Source: Streptomyces sp. 135
GTDB taxonomy: Bacteria > Actinomycetota > Actinomycetes > Streptomycetales > Streptomycetaceae
Length of the DNA: 64,000 bases
Direction: 5' to 3'
Assembly: GCF_020026305.1 (NCBI RefSeq)
Contig: NZ_CP075691.1
Span: 8,177,415 to 8,241,414 of the forward strand
A program made the translations under genes and the position numbers. The notes beneath the pieces were generated by a model. That model was not told the origin of the DNA. It was given only the letters and a program-made list of their open reading frames with translations, and ran no database searches. Of the stretch, positions 7,715 through 15,917 are shown in pieces. Positions within the stretch are counted from its first letter, which is position 1, and each line of letters begins with the position of its first letter.

Positions 7715-8221
7715 TTGGACACCGGCATCCTGATCCTGCGTCTGCTGGTGGGGCTGCTCGTCGCCGGCCACGGGGTGCAGAAGGTCAGTTCGCACCTGGG
7801 CGGCAGGGGGCTCGAGGGCGGCGCGGAGGAGTTCCGCGCTGACGGGTTCCGCGGCGGAGTGCTGACCGCCCTGGCGGCGGGCGGGGGGCAGATCGGATCA
7901 GGTCTGCTGCTCGCCGCCGGCGTCCTGACCCCGCTGGCGGCGACCGGCGTCATCGGGGTCATGACGGTCGCTCTCACCGTGAAATGGCGCCATGGGCTAT
8001 GGGTGCAGAACGACGGGTACGAGTATCCGCTCGTCCTCGTCGGTACTGCCGCCGCTCTCGCCACCACCGGCCCCGGCACCTGGTCCCTCGACGCGGTCCT
8101 CGGCCTCACGCCGTACCCGCCGTGGTGGGCCGCCCTCGCACTCGTGGCCGGCCTCGGCAGCGGACTGCTCACCCGGCTCGTCCTGCACCGGTCCACCGTC
8201 CCGGCGATCGCCGAGCGCTGA
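7715..8221 (+). CDS. DoxX-family membrane protein
   Basis: A 168-residue membrane protein with four hydrophobic helices of the DoxX family. The opening ILRLLVGLLVAGHGVQKV is the family hallmark, with GGGQIGSGLLLAAGVLTPLA as the second helix region and a conserved VKWRHGLW loop. DoxX proteins have been linked to redox and thiol stress in mycobacteria, but the mechanism varies. It begins with TTG five bases after the isochorismatase stop, without a good ribosome site, so translation probably depends on coupling. A strong hairpin terminator follows directly. Confidence 0.88.
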   Translation: MDTGILILRLLVGLLVAGHGVQKVSSHLGGRGLEGGAEEFRADGFRGGVLTALAAGGGQIGSGLLLAAGVLTPLAATGVIGVMTVALTVKWRHGLWVQNDGYEYPLVLVGTAAALATTGPGTWSLDAVLGLTPYPPWWAALALVAGLGSGLLTRLVLHRSTVPAIAER

Positions 8222-8235
8222 GCGCGCCGCAGACC

Positions 8236-8276
8236 GGGTCCGGCCGCCCACTCCCCCCAACCGGGCGGCCGGACCC
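8236..8276 (+). terminator. Strong hairpin terminator after the DoxX gene
   Basis: A perfect 14-bp stem (8236-8249 pairs with 8263-8276) around a 13-base C-rich loop, 14 bases after the DoxX stop and about 30 bases before the dps start. It probably separates the isochorismatase-DoxX transcript from dps. Confidence 0.8.
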
Positions 8277-8308
8277 TTCCCGCCCTCTTTCCCGAACAGG
8301 AGCACTCG

Positions 8309-8887
8309 ATGGACTCCCTCACGACCCAGCGCGGCGGCGGCCAGCCGCTGCTGCACCAGAAGGGCGCCGAGACCCAGGCGTTCGGCACGCTCAAGCAGCT
8401 GCCGATCGGACTCGGCCACGACACCCGCATGTACGCCTGCCAACGGCTGAACCGCGTACTCGCCGACACGCAGATCCTGTACGCCCTCTACAAGAAGCAC
8501 CACTGGCTCATGCGCGGGGCGACCTTCTACTCGCTCCACCTGATGCTGGACAAGCACGCGGAAGCCCAACTGGCCATCGTGGACGCGCTGGCCGAGCGGG
8601 TCCAGAGCCTCGGCGGCGTCGCCGTCGGAGACCCGCGCCACGTCGCGGAGCTGACCGCTGTACCCCGGCCGCCGGATGGCGTCGAGCCGGTGCCCGTCAT
8701 GCTGTCGCGGCTCCTCGACGCGCACGAGCGGATCCTGATCGAGGCGCGGGACGCCGCCGCCCGGATCTCGGCGGAAGGCGACGAGGGCAGCACCGACCTC
8801 CTCGTCTCCGACGTCATCCGCACCGGCGAGGCACAGGTGTGGTTCCTGGCCGAGCACCTCGTGGACACCCCTCTGGTACGCGGCTGA
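8309..8887 (+). CDS. Dps-family DNA-protecting ferritin-like protein
   Basis: A 192-residue Dps protein, expected to form a dodecamer that oxidises and stores iron and protects DNA. The diagnostic stretch is present: YKKHHWLMRGATFYSLHLML followed by DKHAEAQLAIVDALAERVQS, carrying the inter-subunit ferroxidase ligands (His, His, Asp, Glu). An N-terminal extension of about 50 residues with few lysines precedes the four-helix core, as in other actinobacterial Dps proteins. AGGAG lies eight bases before the ATG. The stop codon overlaps the start of a broken flavoprotein frame (TGATG), so the original operon probably continued into that gene. Confidence 0.92.
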   Translation: MDSLTTQRGGGQPLLHQKGAETQAFGTLKQLPIGLGHDTRMYACQRLNRVLADTQILYALYKKHHWLMRGATFYSLHLMLDKHAEAQLAIVDALAERVQSLGGVAVGDPRHVAELTAVPRPPDGVEPVPVMLSRLLDAHERILIEARDAAARISAEGDEGSTDLLVSDVIRTGEAQVWFLAEHLVDTPLVRG

Positions 8888-9101
8888 TGGACCCGTACGA
8901 CGTCGTCGTGGTCGATGGCGGGCCAGGTGGCGAGGTGGTGCCTGGACCAACCGGCAGGCCACCACGGCCGCCGTCGTGCCCGGGCGGCTCGTCGTCATCG
9001 GCGGGGGAGCGGTGGCCTGCGAGATGACCACGGCGCGGCGCTCGCTCGGCTCCTCCGTCACCCTCCTCGTCCGTGATCGAGCCCTGCTGACCGGCTGGGA
9101 G
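8887..9101 (+). pseudogene. Deleted and truncated pyridine-nucleotide-disulfide oxidoreductase
   Basis: The frame opens as the N-terminus of an FAD-dependent oxidoreductase (MDPYDVVVVDGGPGG, the FAD Rossmann loop with G-to-D at the first glycine). It then jumps, with a frameshift, to a later part of the same kind of protein: TNRQATTAAVVPGRLVVIGG, then GAVACEMTTARRSLGS with the NAD-binding GGGAVACE loop, ending LLTGWEPCAG (family EPFAG). Everything between the two Rossmann folds, including the redox-active disulfide, is missing, and the sequence stops at the junction with the next fragment. It cannot make a working enzyme. Confidence 0.75.
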
Positions 9102-9103
9102 CC

Positions 9104-9697
9104 GTGCGCGGGCTCGCGGCGGACACCGCCTACCTGCGCAGTGTGCTGGCTGCCGTCGACGGCCCCGTCGTCCTGGTCGGCCACTCCTACGGCGGCGGCG
9201 TCAGTGGCGCCGCGGTGGGCAACAGCCGCGTGCAGGCCCTGGTTTGCATCGCCGCGTTCACCCCGGACAAGAGTGAGAGCGCAGCCGAGCTTGCCGCCAA
9301 GTTCTCCGGCTCCACCCTCGGCGACACGGTGAACCCGCAGTCGTACCCGCTGCCCGGCGGCGGCACCGGAACCGAACTCGTCATCGACCGGGCCAAGTTC
9401 CACCGGCAGATCGCCGCCGACGTCCCCACCGCAGACGCGGCCTTCATGGCCGCGGCCCAGCGTCCTGTCGCCACCGCCGCGCTGGAGGAGAAGGCCGGGA
9501 AAGCAGCCTGGAAAACGATCCCTTCCCGGGCGCTGATCACCACGGCCGACAAGAACATCCCGCCGGCCGCTGGACGGTGGATGGCCCGCCGCGCCGGCTC
9601 GCACGTCACCGAGGTGGACGCGTCGCACGCCGTGGCCGTCTCCCGTCCCGCCGTGGTCGCCGACGTGATCCTCGACGCCGTGCGGGCGACTCGCTGA
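9104..9697 (+). pseudogene. 5'-truncated alpha/beta hydrolase
   Basis: The 197-residue frame matches the alpha/beta hydrolases at 13758-14483 and 29725-30438 but begins at their RGLAADTAYL segment. It therefore lacks the first beta strands with the oxyanion-hole HGAFAD motif. The nucleophile elbow GHSYGG is kept (Ser28 of the remaining frame), as is the C-terminal His region (VDASHAVAVS). The upstream sequence is a piece of an unrelated flavoprotein, joined at a short GC-rich microhomology around 9101-9112. Without the oxyanion strand, activity is unlikely, so I call it a pseudogene although the frame is open from a GTG. Confidence 0.7.
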
Positions 9698-9749
9698 GCC
9701 CTCGACCTTCCCTGTCCCGTCCCGTACATCCCCCCAAGGAGAGCCCTTC

Positions 9750-10703
9750 ATGAAGAACCGACCGATACTCGAACCCGCCGCGCAGGCCTTCGCCGACGCC
9801 ACCGCCCAGCCGCCGTTCCTCCACCAGATCCCCGTGGCGGACGGCCGCAAGGCCGTCGACGGTGTCCAGAGCGGCGAGGGTGTCCCGCTGCCCGCCGTCG
9901 ACGAGGAGTGGATCACCGTCCACGGTGGCCCGACCGGCGACGTCCGTGCCCGGATCGTCCGCCCGCGCGGCGCGACCGGCCCGCTTCCCGTGGTCCTCTA
10001 CATCCACGGAGCGGGCTGGGTGTTCGGCAACGCCCACACCCACGACCGGCTGGTCCGTGAACTCGCCGTCGGCACGGGGGCGGCTGTCGTGTTCCCCGAA
10101 TACGACCTGTCGCCCGAGGCCCGCTACCCCGTCGCGATCGAGCAGAACTACAGCGTCGCCCAGTGGGTCACCCGCGAGGGCCACCACAAGGACCTCGACG
10201 GTACCCGGATCGCCGTCGCGGGCGACTCCGTGGGCGGCAACATGAGCGCGGCCCTGACCCTGATGGCCAAGCAGCGCGGTGACGTCCGCATCGCCCACCA
10301 GGTCCTCTTCTACCCGGTGACCGACGCGGGCTTCGACACCGACTCGTACCACGCCTTCGGCGAGGGCTACTTCCTGCGCCGTGACGCGATGAATTGGTTC
10401 TGGGACCAGTACACGACGCAGGAGGCCGAGCGGGCCCAGATCACCGCTTCGCCGCTGCGTGCCTCCACCGAGCAGCTGACCGGGCTGCCGCCGGCCCTGG
10501 TCATCACCGCCGAGGCCGACGTCCTGCGCGACGAGGGCGAGGCGTACGCGGCGAAGCTCCGCGCCGCCGGCGTCCCCGTCACCGCGCTGCGCGTCCAGGG
10601 AACCATCCACGACTTCGTCATGCTGAACGACCTGCGCCGGACGCAGGCCGCGGAACTCGCCATCGGCCTCGCCACCGACGCCCTCCGCAAGGCCCTCGCA
10701 TGA
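9750..10703 (+). CDS. HSL-type alpha/beta hydrolase (esterase/lipase)
   Basis: A 317-residue carboxylesterase of the hormone-sensitive-lipase group. The oxyanion motif reads HGAGW (residues 86-90) instead of the more usual HGGGW. The nucleophile is Ser160 in GDSVGGN. The acid is probably the Asp in ITAEADVLRDEG and the base the His in GTIHDF. No signal peptide is visible, so it acts in the cytoplasm. AAGGAGAG precedes the ATG. Its stop overlaps the start of the following amidohydrolase by four bases (ATGA), so the two enzymes are made together, possibly for stepwise hydrolysis of an ester-amide compound; that is inference. Confidence 0.9.
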   Translation: MKNRPILEPAAQAFADATAQPPFLHQIPVADGRKAVDGVQSGEGVPLPAVDEEWITVHGGPTGDVRARIVRPRGATGPLPVVLYIHGAGWVFGNAHTHDRLVRELAVGTGAAVVFPEYDLSPEARYPVAIEQNYSVAQWVTREGHHKDLDGTRIAVAGDSVGGNMSAALTLMAKQRGDVRIAHQVLFYPVTDAGFDTDSYHAFGEGYFLRRDAMNWFWDQYTTQEAERAQITASPLRASTEQLTGLPPALVITAEADVLRDEGEAYAAKLRAAGVPVTALRVQGTIHDFVMLNDLRRTQAAELAIGLATDALRKALA

Positions 10704-12586
10704 CCGGGCCGTCGACACACGGAACCTCCGTGCACGGGCAGTCGGCGAGCATGCCGGTGGCGGGCCTCGTCCCCGGCACGCGCCGGGAACACGAGCACGC
10801 CGACCTCCTGGTCCGCAACGCCAGGGTCTTCACCGGTGACGCCGCCCGCCCCGAGGCCCGTGCCGTCGCGATCCGCGACGGCCGGATCGCGGCCCTCGGC
10901 GACGACCACGGCCTCGCCCACCTCGTCGGCCCCGGAACGAGGGTGGTCGACGCTCTCGGCCGCCGGGTGATCCCCGGTCTCAACGACTCGCACCTGCACG
11001 TGATCAGGGGCGGCCTGAACTACGTCCTGGAACTGCGCTGGGACGGCGTGCGCAGCCTCCGCCACGCCCTCGCGATGCTGCGCGAGCAGGCCGGCCGCAC
11101 CCCGAAGGGGCAGTGGATCCGGGTGGTGGGCGGCTGGACCGCCGAGCAGTTCGCCGAGCGCAGGATGCCGACCGTCGCCGAACTCAACGCCGCCGCCCCC
11201 GACACCCCCGTCTTCGTCCTGCACCTCTACCAGTCGGCCCTGATGAACCGGGCCGCGGTGCGGGCGGCCGGGTTCACCCGCGACACCCCGGATCCCCGCG
11301 GCGGCCAGATCGTCCGCGGCCGGGACGGCGAACCCAACGGCGTGCTGCTCGCGGCGCCGGGCGCCCTGATCCTGTACTCGACCCTGGCCAAGGCACCGGC
11401 CCTCGACGAGGCCGACAAGCGGACGTCGACACGCCACTTCCTGCGGGAGCTGAACCGTTTCGGACTGACCTCCGCGGTCGACGCCGCCGGCGGATTCCAG
11501 AACTTCCCCGACAACTACGCCACCGTCATGGACCTGGCGGCGTCGGGCGAGCTGTCCCTGCGGATCGCCTACCACCTGTTCCCGCAGACGGCGGGCCAGG
11601 AGCTGGCCGACCTGAAGCGCTGGACGGAGATGGTCAAGCCCGGCGACGGCGACGAGTGGCTCCGGCTCAACGGCGCGGGAGAGAACCTCACGTGGGCCGC
11701 CGCCGACTTCGAGAACTTCTCCGAACCCCGGCCCGAACTCGCCGCGGGATACGAGGCCGAGTTCGAGAGCGCCGTACGGCTCCTGATGGAGAACGGCTGG
11801 GGCTTCCGGCTCCACGCGACCTACGACGAGACGATCCGCCGCGACCTGGCCGTCTTCGAGAAACTCGCCGCGGAGGGACTCTTCCCCGGCGGCAACCGCT
11901 GGCTCTTCGACCACGCGGAGACCGTCTCGGCCGGCAGCCTGGACCGGATCGCCGCCCTCGGCGGTGCCGTCTCCGTCCAGAACCGCATGTCCTTCCAGGG
12001 CACCGCCTTCCGCGACCGCTACGGCGCCGAGGCCGCCGCCCACACCCCGCCGGTCCGGGCCATGCTCGACCGGGGCCTGACCCGCCGACGACGACCGACC
12101 GTGGCGCTCCACTGGCTGGTGACCGGGCGGACCGTCGGTGGCACGGCCCTCAGCCCGGCCGGGAACCCGATCGACCGGGAGACCGCCCTCGGCCTCTACA
12201 CCCGCGGCGGGGCGGAGCTCACCGGCGAGCAGGACGTCAAGGGAACCCTCCGTGAGGGCTTCTACGGAGACCTCGCGATCCTGTCCGACGACTACCTCAC
12301 CGTGCCCGAGGCCGTCATCCCCGACATCGAAGCCGTACTCACGGTCGTCGGCGGCCGGATCGTCCACGCCTGCGCCGAGTACGCGGGTCTCGACGAGGCC
12401 ATCCCGCCGGTGAGCCCGGCCTGGAGCCCCGTGGCCCACTTCGGCGGCTACCAGAGCGGCGCGCGTCAGGCGTCGATGGTGGCCGAGGCCGTCGCCGAGT
12501 CCGAGCAGCACCGCCACTGGCGTGTCGCCCGAGGCTCCGTTCCCGACACGACGCCGTCCTTCGTCGACCCCTGCTTCGAGCACTGA
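10700..12586 (+). CDS. YtcJ-like amidohydrolase, metal-ligand motif deleted
   Basis: A 628-residue member of the amidohydrolase-3 (YtcJ/NfdA-like) family of metal-dependent hydrolases. Family landmarks include VIPGLNDSHLHVIRGG (first metal HxH), the RLHATYDET and LFDHAETVS histidines, and the HWLVTGRTVGGTAL block. Between AMLDRGLT and VALHWLV the family normally has about 16 residues containing GTDATRVASYNPW; here only RRRRPT remains. This in-frame loss of about ten residues removes the Asp that is a metal/catalytic ligand, so the enzyme is probably inactive or altered, although the frame is otherwise intact. The ATG at 10700 overlaps the preceding stop. It is followed closely by the YaaH-type gene. 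Confidence 0.85.
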   Translation: MTGPSTHGTSVHGQSASMPVAGLVPGTRREHEHADLLVRNARVFTGDAARPEARAVAIRDGRIAALGDDHGLAHLVGPGTRVVDALGRRVIPGLNDSHLHVIRGGLNYVLELRWDGVRSLRHALAMLREQAGRTPKGQWIRVVGGWTAEQFAERRMPTVAELNAAAPDTPVFVLHLYQSALMNRAAVRAAGFTRDTPDPRGGQIVRGRDGEPNGVLLAAPGALILYSTLAKAPALDEADKRTSTRHFLRELNRFGLTSAVDAAGGFQNFPDNYATVMDLAASGELSLRIAYHLFPQTAGQELADLKRWTEMVKPGDGDEWLRLNGAGENLTWAAADFENFSEPRPELAAGYEAEFESAVRLLMENGWGFRLHATYDETIRRDLAVFEKLAAEGLFPGGNRWLFDHAETVSAGSLDRIAALGGAVSVQNRMSFQGTAFRDRYGAEAAAHTPPVRAMLDRGLTRRRRPTVALHWLVTGRTVGGTALSPAGNPIDRETALGLYTRGGAELTGEQDVKGTLREGFYGDLAILSDDYLTVPEAVIPDIEAVLTVVGGRIVHACAEYAGLDEAIPPVSPAWSPVAHFGGYQSGARQASMVAEAVAESEQHRHWRVARGSVPDTTPSFVDPCFEH

Positions 12587-12602
12587 AAGAGAGATCCACC
12601 CG

Positions 12603-13331
12603 ATGTCCGCAGCTTCCCCCGCCGCCGACGGTGGCGACACCCCGGCGGCCCCGCCCCCGGGACGCCGTTTCGAGCCGGACCTCCGGTCGATGACCCGGAT
12701 CAACCTGCGCCCCATCGCTTCCCCCATGCCGCTGGGCTTCTTCACGATCGCCATCGCTTCCGTGATGACGGGCTGCCTTCAGCTGGGGCTGCTCGGTGAG
12801 GCGGCCCGCCCCGCCGTCGCCTTGACGGTGCTCCCGGCCTTCGCCCTCCAGCTCCTGGTGAGCGTCCTGGCCTTCGGCGCCCGTGACGTGATCGCGGCGA
12901 CGCTGATGGCGGTGTTCGCCGGCAGCTGGCTGGCGTACGCGCTCATCATGTTCAGCGGCGCGGCCGACGGCCTCCAGGTCCTCGGCGTGTTCAACCTGGC
13001 GCTCCTCGGTTTCGGGGCCTTGATGACCGCCGTGACGCGGCCCAAGCGCGCGCTGTGGTTCGTCATCGTGGCCTCCCTGCCCCGCTGGGCGGCCACCGGC
13101 CTCGCGGGCATCACCGGTGCCGAATGGCTGACGCTCACGGCCGGCGCGCTCGGCTTCGTGGTGGCGCTCGTCGCGATGTACACGGCGTTCGCCCTGATGC
13201 TCGAGGACATGCGCAGCGAGCAGGTCCTGCCCATCGGCCGCAGCGGCCCCGCCCACTTCGCCGTGGAAGGCGACCTGGCCGTCCAACTGCGCAACCTGGA
13301 ACGCCAGGCCGGCGTGCGCCGCACGCTCTGA
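12603..13331 (+). CDS. GPR1/FUN34/YaaH-like membrane protein
   Basis: A 242-residue integral membrane protein with about six hydrophobic helices after a 50-residue polar N-terminus. The segment PIASPMPLGFFTIAIASVM resembles the N-P-x-P-L-G-L signature of the GPR1/FUN34/YaaH family (acetate/succinate uptake channels such as SatP), here read as SPMPLGF. The family's later motifs are weaker, so transport of small carboxylates is a reasonable but not firm assignment. Start 12603 follows AAAGAGAG; 16 bases separate it from the amidohydrolase stop, so the genes are probably one operon in which this protein could import a substrate or export a product. Confidence 0.7.
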   Translation: MSAASPAADGGDTPAAPPPGRRFEPDLRSMTRINLRPIASPMPLGFFTIAIASVMTGCLQLGLLGEAARPAVALTVLPAFALQLLVSVLAFGARDVIAATLMAVFAGSWLAYALIMFSGAADGLQVLGVFNLALLGFGALMTAVTRPKRALWFVIVASLPRWAATGLAGITGAEWLTLTAGALGFVVALVAMYTAFALMLEDMRSEQVLPIGRSGPAHFAVEGDLAVQLRNLERQAGVRRTL

Positions 13332-13377
13332 CCCGGCCCCGCCCGCCCCGCCACCCCACGACCGCACAGGAGCACCC

Positions 13378-13692
13378 ATGGAACCGCAGGTGACGGACCG
13401 GCCCGAGAGGTCCCGGTACGAGATCCTCGCCGGTGACGACGGCGCCGGGACCGCCGGCTTCGCCGAGTACCACCTCTCGGAGGGCGAGATCGCCTTCCTC
13501 CACACCGAGATCGACAGCCGGTTCGCGGGCCGCGGCCTGGGCGGCGTCCTCGCCCGGGGAGCGCTCGACGACGCCCGGACCCGTGGGTTGCGGGTCCTGC
13601 CGTACTGCCCGTTCATCCGGGGGTGGATCGGCAAACACCCCGAGTACACCGACCTGGTTCCCGAGGCGAGGCGCGCCCGCTTCGGTCTGTGA
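13378..13692 (+). CDS. YjdJ-type GNAT acetyltransferase-like protein
   Basis: A 104-residue single-domain protein of the small GNAT group (YjdJ / NATD1-like). Recognisable are the strand GTAGFAEYHLSEGEIAFLHT, the acetyl-CoA-binding RGLGGVLARGALDDAR turn (compare R/Q-x-x-G-x-G/A), and the closing LPYCPFIRGWIGKHPEY, which is nearly diagnostic of this group. The function of bacterial members is unknown. ACAGGAG lies before the ATG. It follows the membrane protein by 46 bases in the same direction. Confidence 0.9.
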   Translation: MEPQVTDRPERSRYEILAGDDGAGTAGFAEYHLSEGEIAFLHTEIDSRFAGRGLGGVLARGALDDARTRGLRVLPYCPFIRGWIGKHPEYTDLVPEARRARFGL

Positions 13693-13757
13693 AGCACCGC
13701 GCGTCCGTCTCCCGCATCCCCAGACCCGTCCCCAGCCACACACCGAGGAGTCCTCAC

Positions 13758-14483
13758 ATGTCCCGACACGCCCGCCCCACCGCCGTCCTGGTCCACGGCG
13801 CCTTCGCCGACGCCTCCAGCTTCGCCCGCGTCATTCCCGAACTGACCGCCGCCGGCATGGACGTGCTGGCCCCGGCCGTGCCCAACCGCGGCCTCGTCGA
13901 CGACGCCGCCTACATCGCCTCGGTGATCCGCTCCGTCGAAGGCCCCGTGATCCTGGTCGGGCACTCCTACGGCGGCGCCGTCATCACCCTCGCCGGCACG
14001 GAGGACAACGTCCGCGCACTGGTGTACCTCGCGGGATACGCGCTGGAGGAGGGAGAGAGCCTGGGCGAGCTGCAGGGCCGCTTCCCCGAGTCCGGCCTCG
14101 CCGACGCGCTCGTCCAGACCCCGTTCCCGGTGGCCGGGTCCACCGAGACCGGTACGGACGTCTCGGTGAAGATCGAGGAGTTCCCCGCCCTCTTCGCGGC
14201 GGACATCGACCCCGGCCTCGCCGCGGTGCTCGCCGTCTCCCAGCGCCCCCTGGCCGCGCGTGCCTTCTCGGAGGCGGCGCCGGTCGCGGCGTGGAAGACC
14301 AAGCCCTCGTGGGGCCTGGTCGCCACCTCCGACCAGACCATCAACCCCGATGTGGAGCGCTACGGCTACGAGCGCGCCGGCATGACCATCGTCGAGGTCG
14401 ACTCCTCCCACCTGGTCATGCTCGCCCAGCACAAGGCCGTGGCGGAGCTGATCCAGGAAGCGGCCCGGTCCACCGCCCGCTGA
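13758..14483 (+). CDS. Alpha/beta hydrolase (HGAFADAS / GHSYGG type)
   Basis: A 241-residue cytoplasmic alpha/beta hydrolase. VLVHGAFADASSF (residues 10-22) carries the oxyanion region, Ser70 in GHSYGG is the nucleophile, and the His in VDSSHLVML is the probable base. This group is close to small esterases and is often annotated as alpha/beta hydrolase without a known substrate. It is a clear paralogue of the genes at 29725-30438 and of the truncated copy at 9104-9697; all three share the NRGL/PLRGL-x-x-DAAYI segment after the first strand. Start 13758 is preceded by GAGGAG. It ends the run of genes begun at 9750. Confidence 0.9.
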   Translation: MSRHARPTAVLVHGAFADASSFARVIPELTAAGMDVLAPAVPNRGLVDDAAYIASVIRSVEGPVILVGHSYGGAVITLAGTEDNVRALVYLAGYALEEGESLGELQGRFPESGLADALVQTPFPVAGSTETGTDVSVKIEEFPALFAADIDPGLAAVLAVSQRPLAARAFSEAAPVAAWKTKPSWGLVATSDQTINPDVERYGYERAGMTIVEVDSSHLVMLAQHKAVAELIQEAARSTAR

Positions 14484-14499
14484 CCCGATCAGTCAAGAT

Positions 14500-14570
14500 C
14501 TAACGATTAGTCGATTTTATTCGAGCGCTGGTAGCTTCTGATCGCCCCCAGACCTCTTCGGCGGGCGATC
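14500..14570 (+). promoter_or_regulatory. AT-rich promoter region and leader hairpin of the sugar ABC operon
   Basis: This short stretch contains an interrupted inverted repeat CTAA-CGA-TTAG (14500-14510), then an AT-rich run (14511-14521), unusual in this genome and a plausible promoter or operator. An 8-bp hairpin follows (14540-14547 with 14563-14570, 15-base loop) and ends exactly where the Shine-Dalgarno GGAGGAG begins. The hairpin could affect translation of the binding-protein gene or be a repressor site. Confidence 0.4.
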
Positions 14571-14585
14571 GGAGGAGATACGCCC

Positions 14586-15917
14586 ATGAGGTTCGGCGCG
14601 AGGCTCGCGCTCGCCGTCATCACGCTCGCCGCCCTTGCCACCGCCTGCGGTGTTCCGCAGAACAGTGGCCAGCGGACGCGTGCCGCCGCGGACTGCGGTC
14701 CGTACGCCAAGTACGGCAAGCACCCCGGCACCGAGGTCACCGTCTACGCGGAGAACCGGGACCGGGAGGCGGACCTGTTCGAAGAGACCTGGGCGGACTT
14801 CGCGGACTGCACGGGGATCGACGTCAAGTACGAGGGCGACGGGGAGTTCGAGGCCCAGATCCAGCTCCGGGTGGACGGCGGGAACGCTCCGGACGTGGCG
14901 TTCTTCCCTCAGCCCGGCCTCCTGGAACGCTTCGCGCGAGCGGGGAAGCTCAAGCCCGCGAGTGCCGGGGTCGCGGCCCTCGCGAAGCGCGGCTGGTCGG
15001 CGGACTGGAACAGCTACGCGACCGTGGAAGGCACCCTCTACGGCACGCCGCTGGTCGCGAACGTGAAGTCGTTCGTCTGGTACTCGCCGAAGTTCTTCCG
15101 CGACAGGGGACTGAGCGTTCCCCGCACGTGGTCCGAGCTGATGGCCGTGACGGAGAAGGTCGCGGCGTCGGGCGTCAAGCCGTGGTGCGCGGGCATCGAG
15201 TCCGCCGAGGCGACCGGCTTTCCCGTGACGGACTGGATCGAGGATGTCCTGCTGCGTCAGCAGGGGACGCACGTCTACGACCAGTGGGTCGCCCACAAGA
15301 TCCCGTTCGACGACCCGCGGGTGATCAAGGCCATGGACACCGTGGGGTCCATCCTCAAGAACGACCGGTACGCCAACGGCGGTTTCGGTCCGGCCCGTTC
15401 GATGGCGTCGATCCCCTTCCAGGAGGCCGGCACACCGATTCTCTCCGGTGACTGTGCGATGCACCGCCAGGCCTCGTTCTACGCCGACATGTGGCCGAAG
15501 GGCACCGGGATCGGGCCGGACGAGGACGTCTACGTCTTCCTCCTGCCGGGGGCCGAGCCGGCCGACCATCCCGTACTGGGCGGTGGGGTGTTCGCCGCGG
15601 CGTTCGCCGACCGTCCCGAAGTGCGGGCCTACCAGGAGTACCTGGCCTCCGCGGAGTTCGCGAACGCTCGGATGAAGAAGGGCCCGTTCGTCTCGGCGAA
15701 CAAGGGCGTGGATCCGGCGAATGCCGCCACCCCGGTCGACAGGCTCTCGATCCAGCTGCTCCAGGATCCCGGGACACGGTTCAGGTTCGACGGTTCGGAC
15801 CTGATGCCCGCTTCGGTCGGCGCCGGGACGTTCTGGAAGGGGTCCGTCGACTGGATCGGCGGCGCGAGCACCCGGCGGGTCGCCGAGTCCGTCGAACGGT
15901 CCTGGCCGAGCCACTGA
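14586..15917 (+). CDS. Sugar ABC importer, solute-binding lipoprotein
   Basis: A 443-residue extracellular binding protein of the MalE/alpha-glucoside type. The signal peptide ends in the lipobox LATAC with Cys21 as the lipidation site. The mature protein shows typical cluster-1 segments: GTEVTVYAENRDREADLF near the start, a PDVAFFPQPGLL loop, and YGTPLVANVKSFVWYSPKFF. Sugar identity cannot be read from sequence; the WYSPKFF and MHRQASFYADMW segments resemble alpha-glucoside binders. GGAGGAG precedes the ATG. Its stop overlaps the permease start (TGATG). In Streptomyces such importers usually share the ATPase MsiK, encoded elsewhere. Confidence 0.92.
   Translation: MRFGARLALAVITLAALATACGVPQNSGQRTRAAADCGPYAKYGKHPGTEVTVYAENRDREADLFEETWADFADCTGIDVKYEGDGEFEAQIQLRVDGGNAPDVAFFPQPGLLERFARAGKLKPASAGVAALAKRGWSADWNSYATVEGTLYGTPLVANVKSFVWYSPKFFRDRGLSVPRTWSELMAVTEKVAASGVKPWCAGIESAEATGFPVTDWIEDVLLRQQGTHVYDQWVAHKIPFDDPRVIKAMDTVGSILKNDRYANGGFGPARSMASIPFQEAGTPILSGDCAMHRQASFYADMWPKGTGIGPDEDVYVFLLPGAEPADHPVLGGGVFAAAFADRPEVRAYQEYLASAEFANARMKKGPFVSANKGVDPANAATPVDRLSIQLLQDPGTRFRFDGSDLMPASVGAGTFWKGSVDWIGGASTRRVAESVERSWPSH

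Noticed and set aside
10367..12754. A 795-codon open frame on the minus strand opposite the esterase and amidohydrolase genes.
   Set aside because: It is the antisense of well-supported genes; its translation is rich in Gly/Arg/His without domains, as expected for the opposite strand of GC-rich coding DNA.
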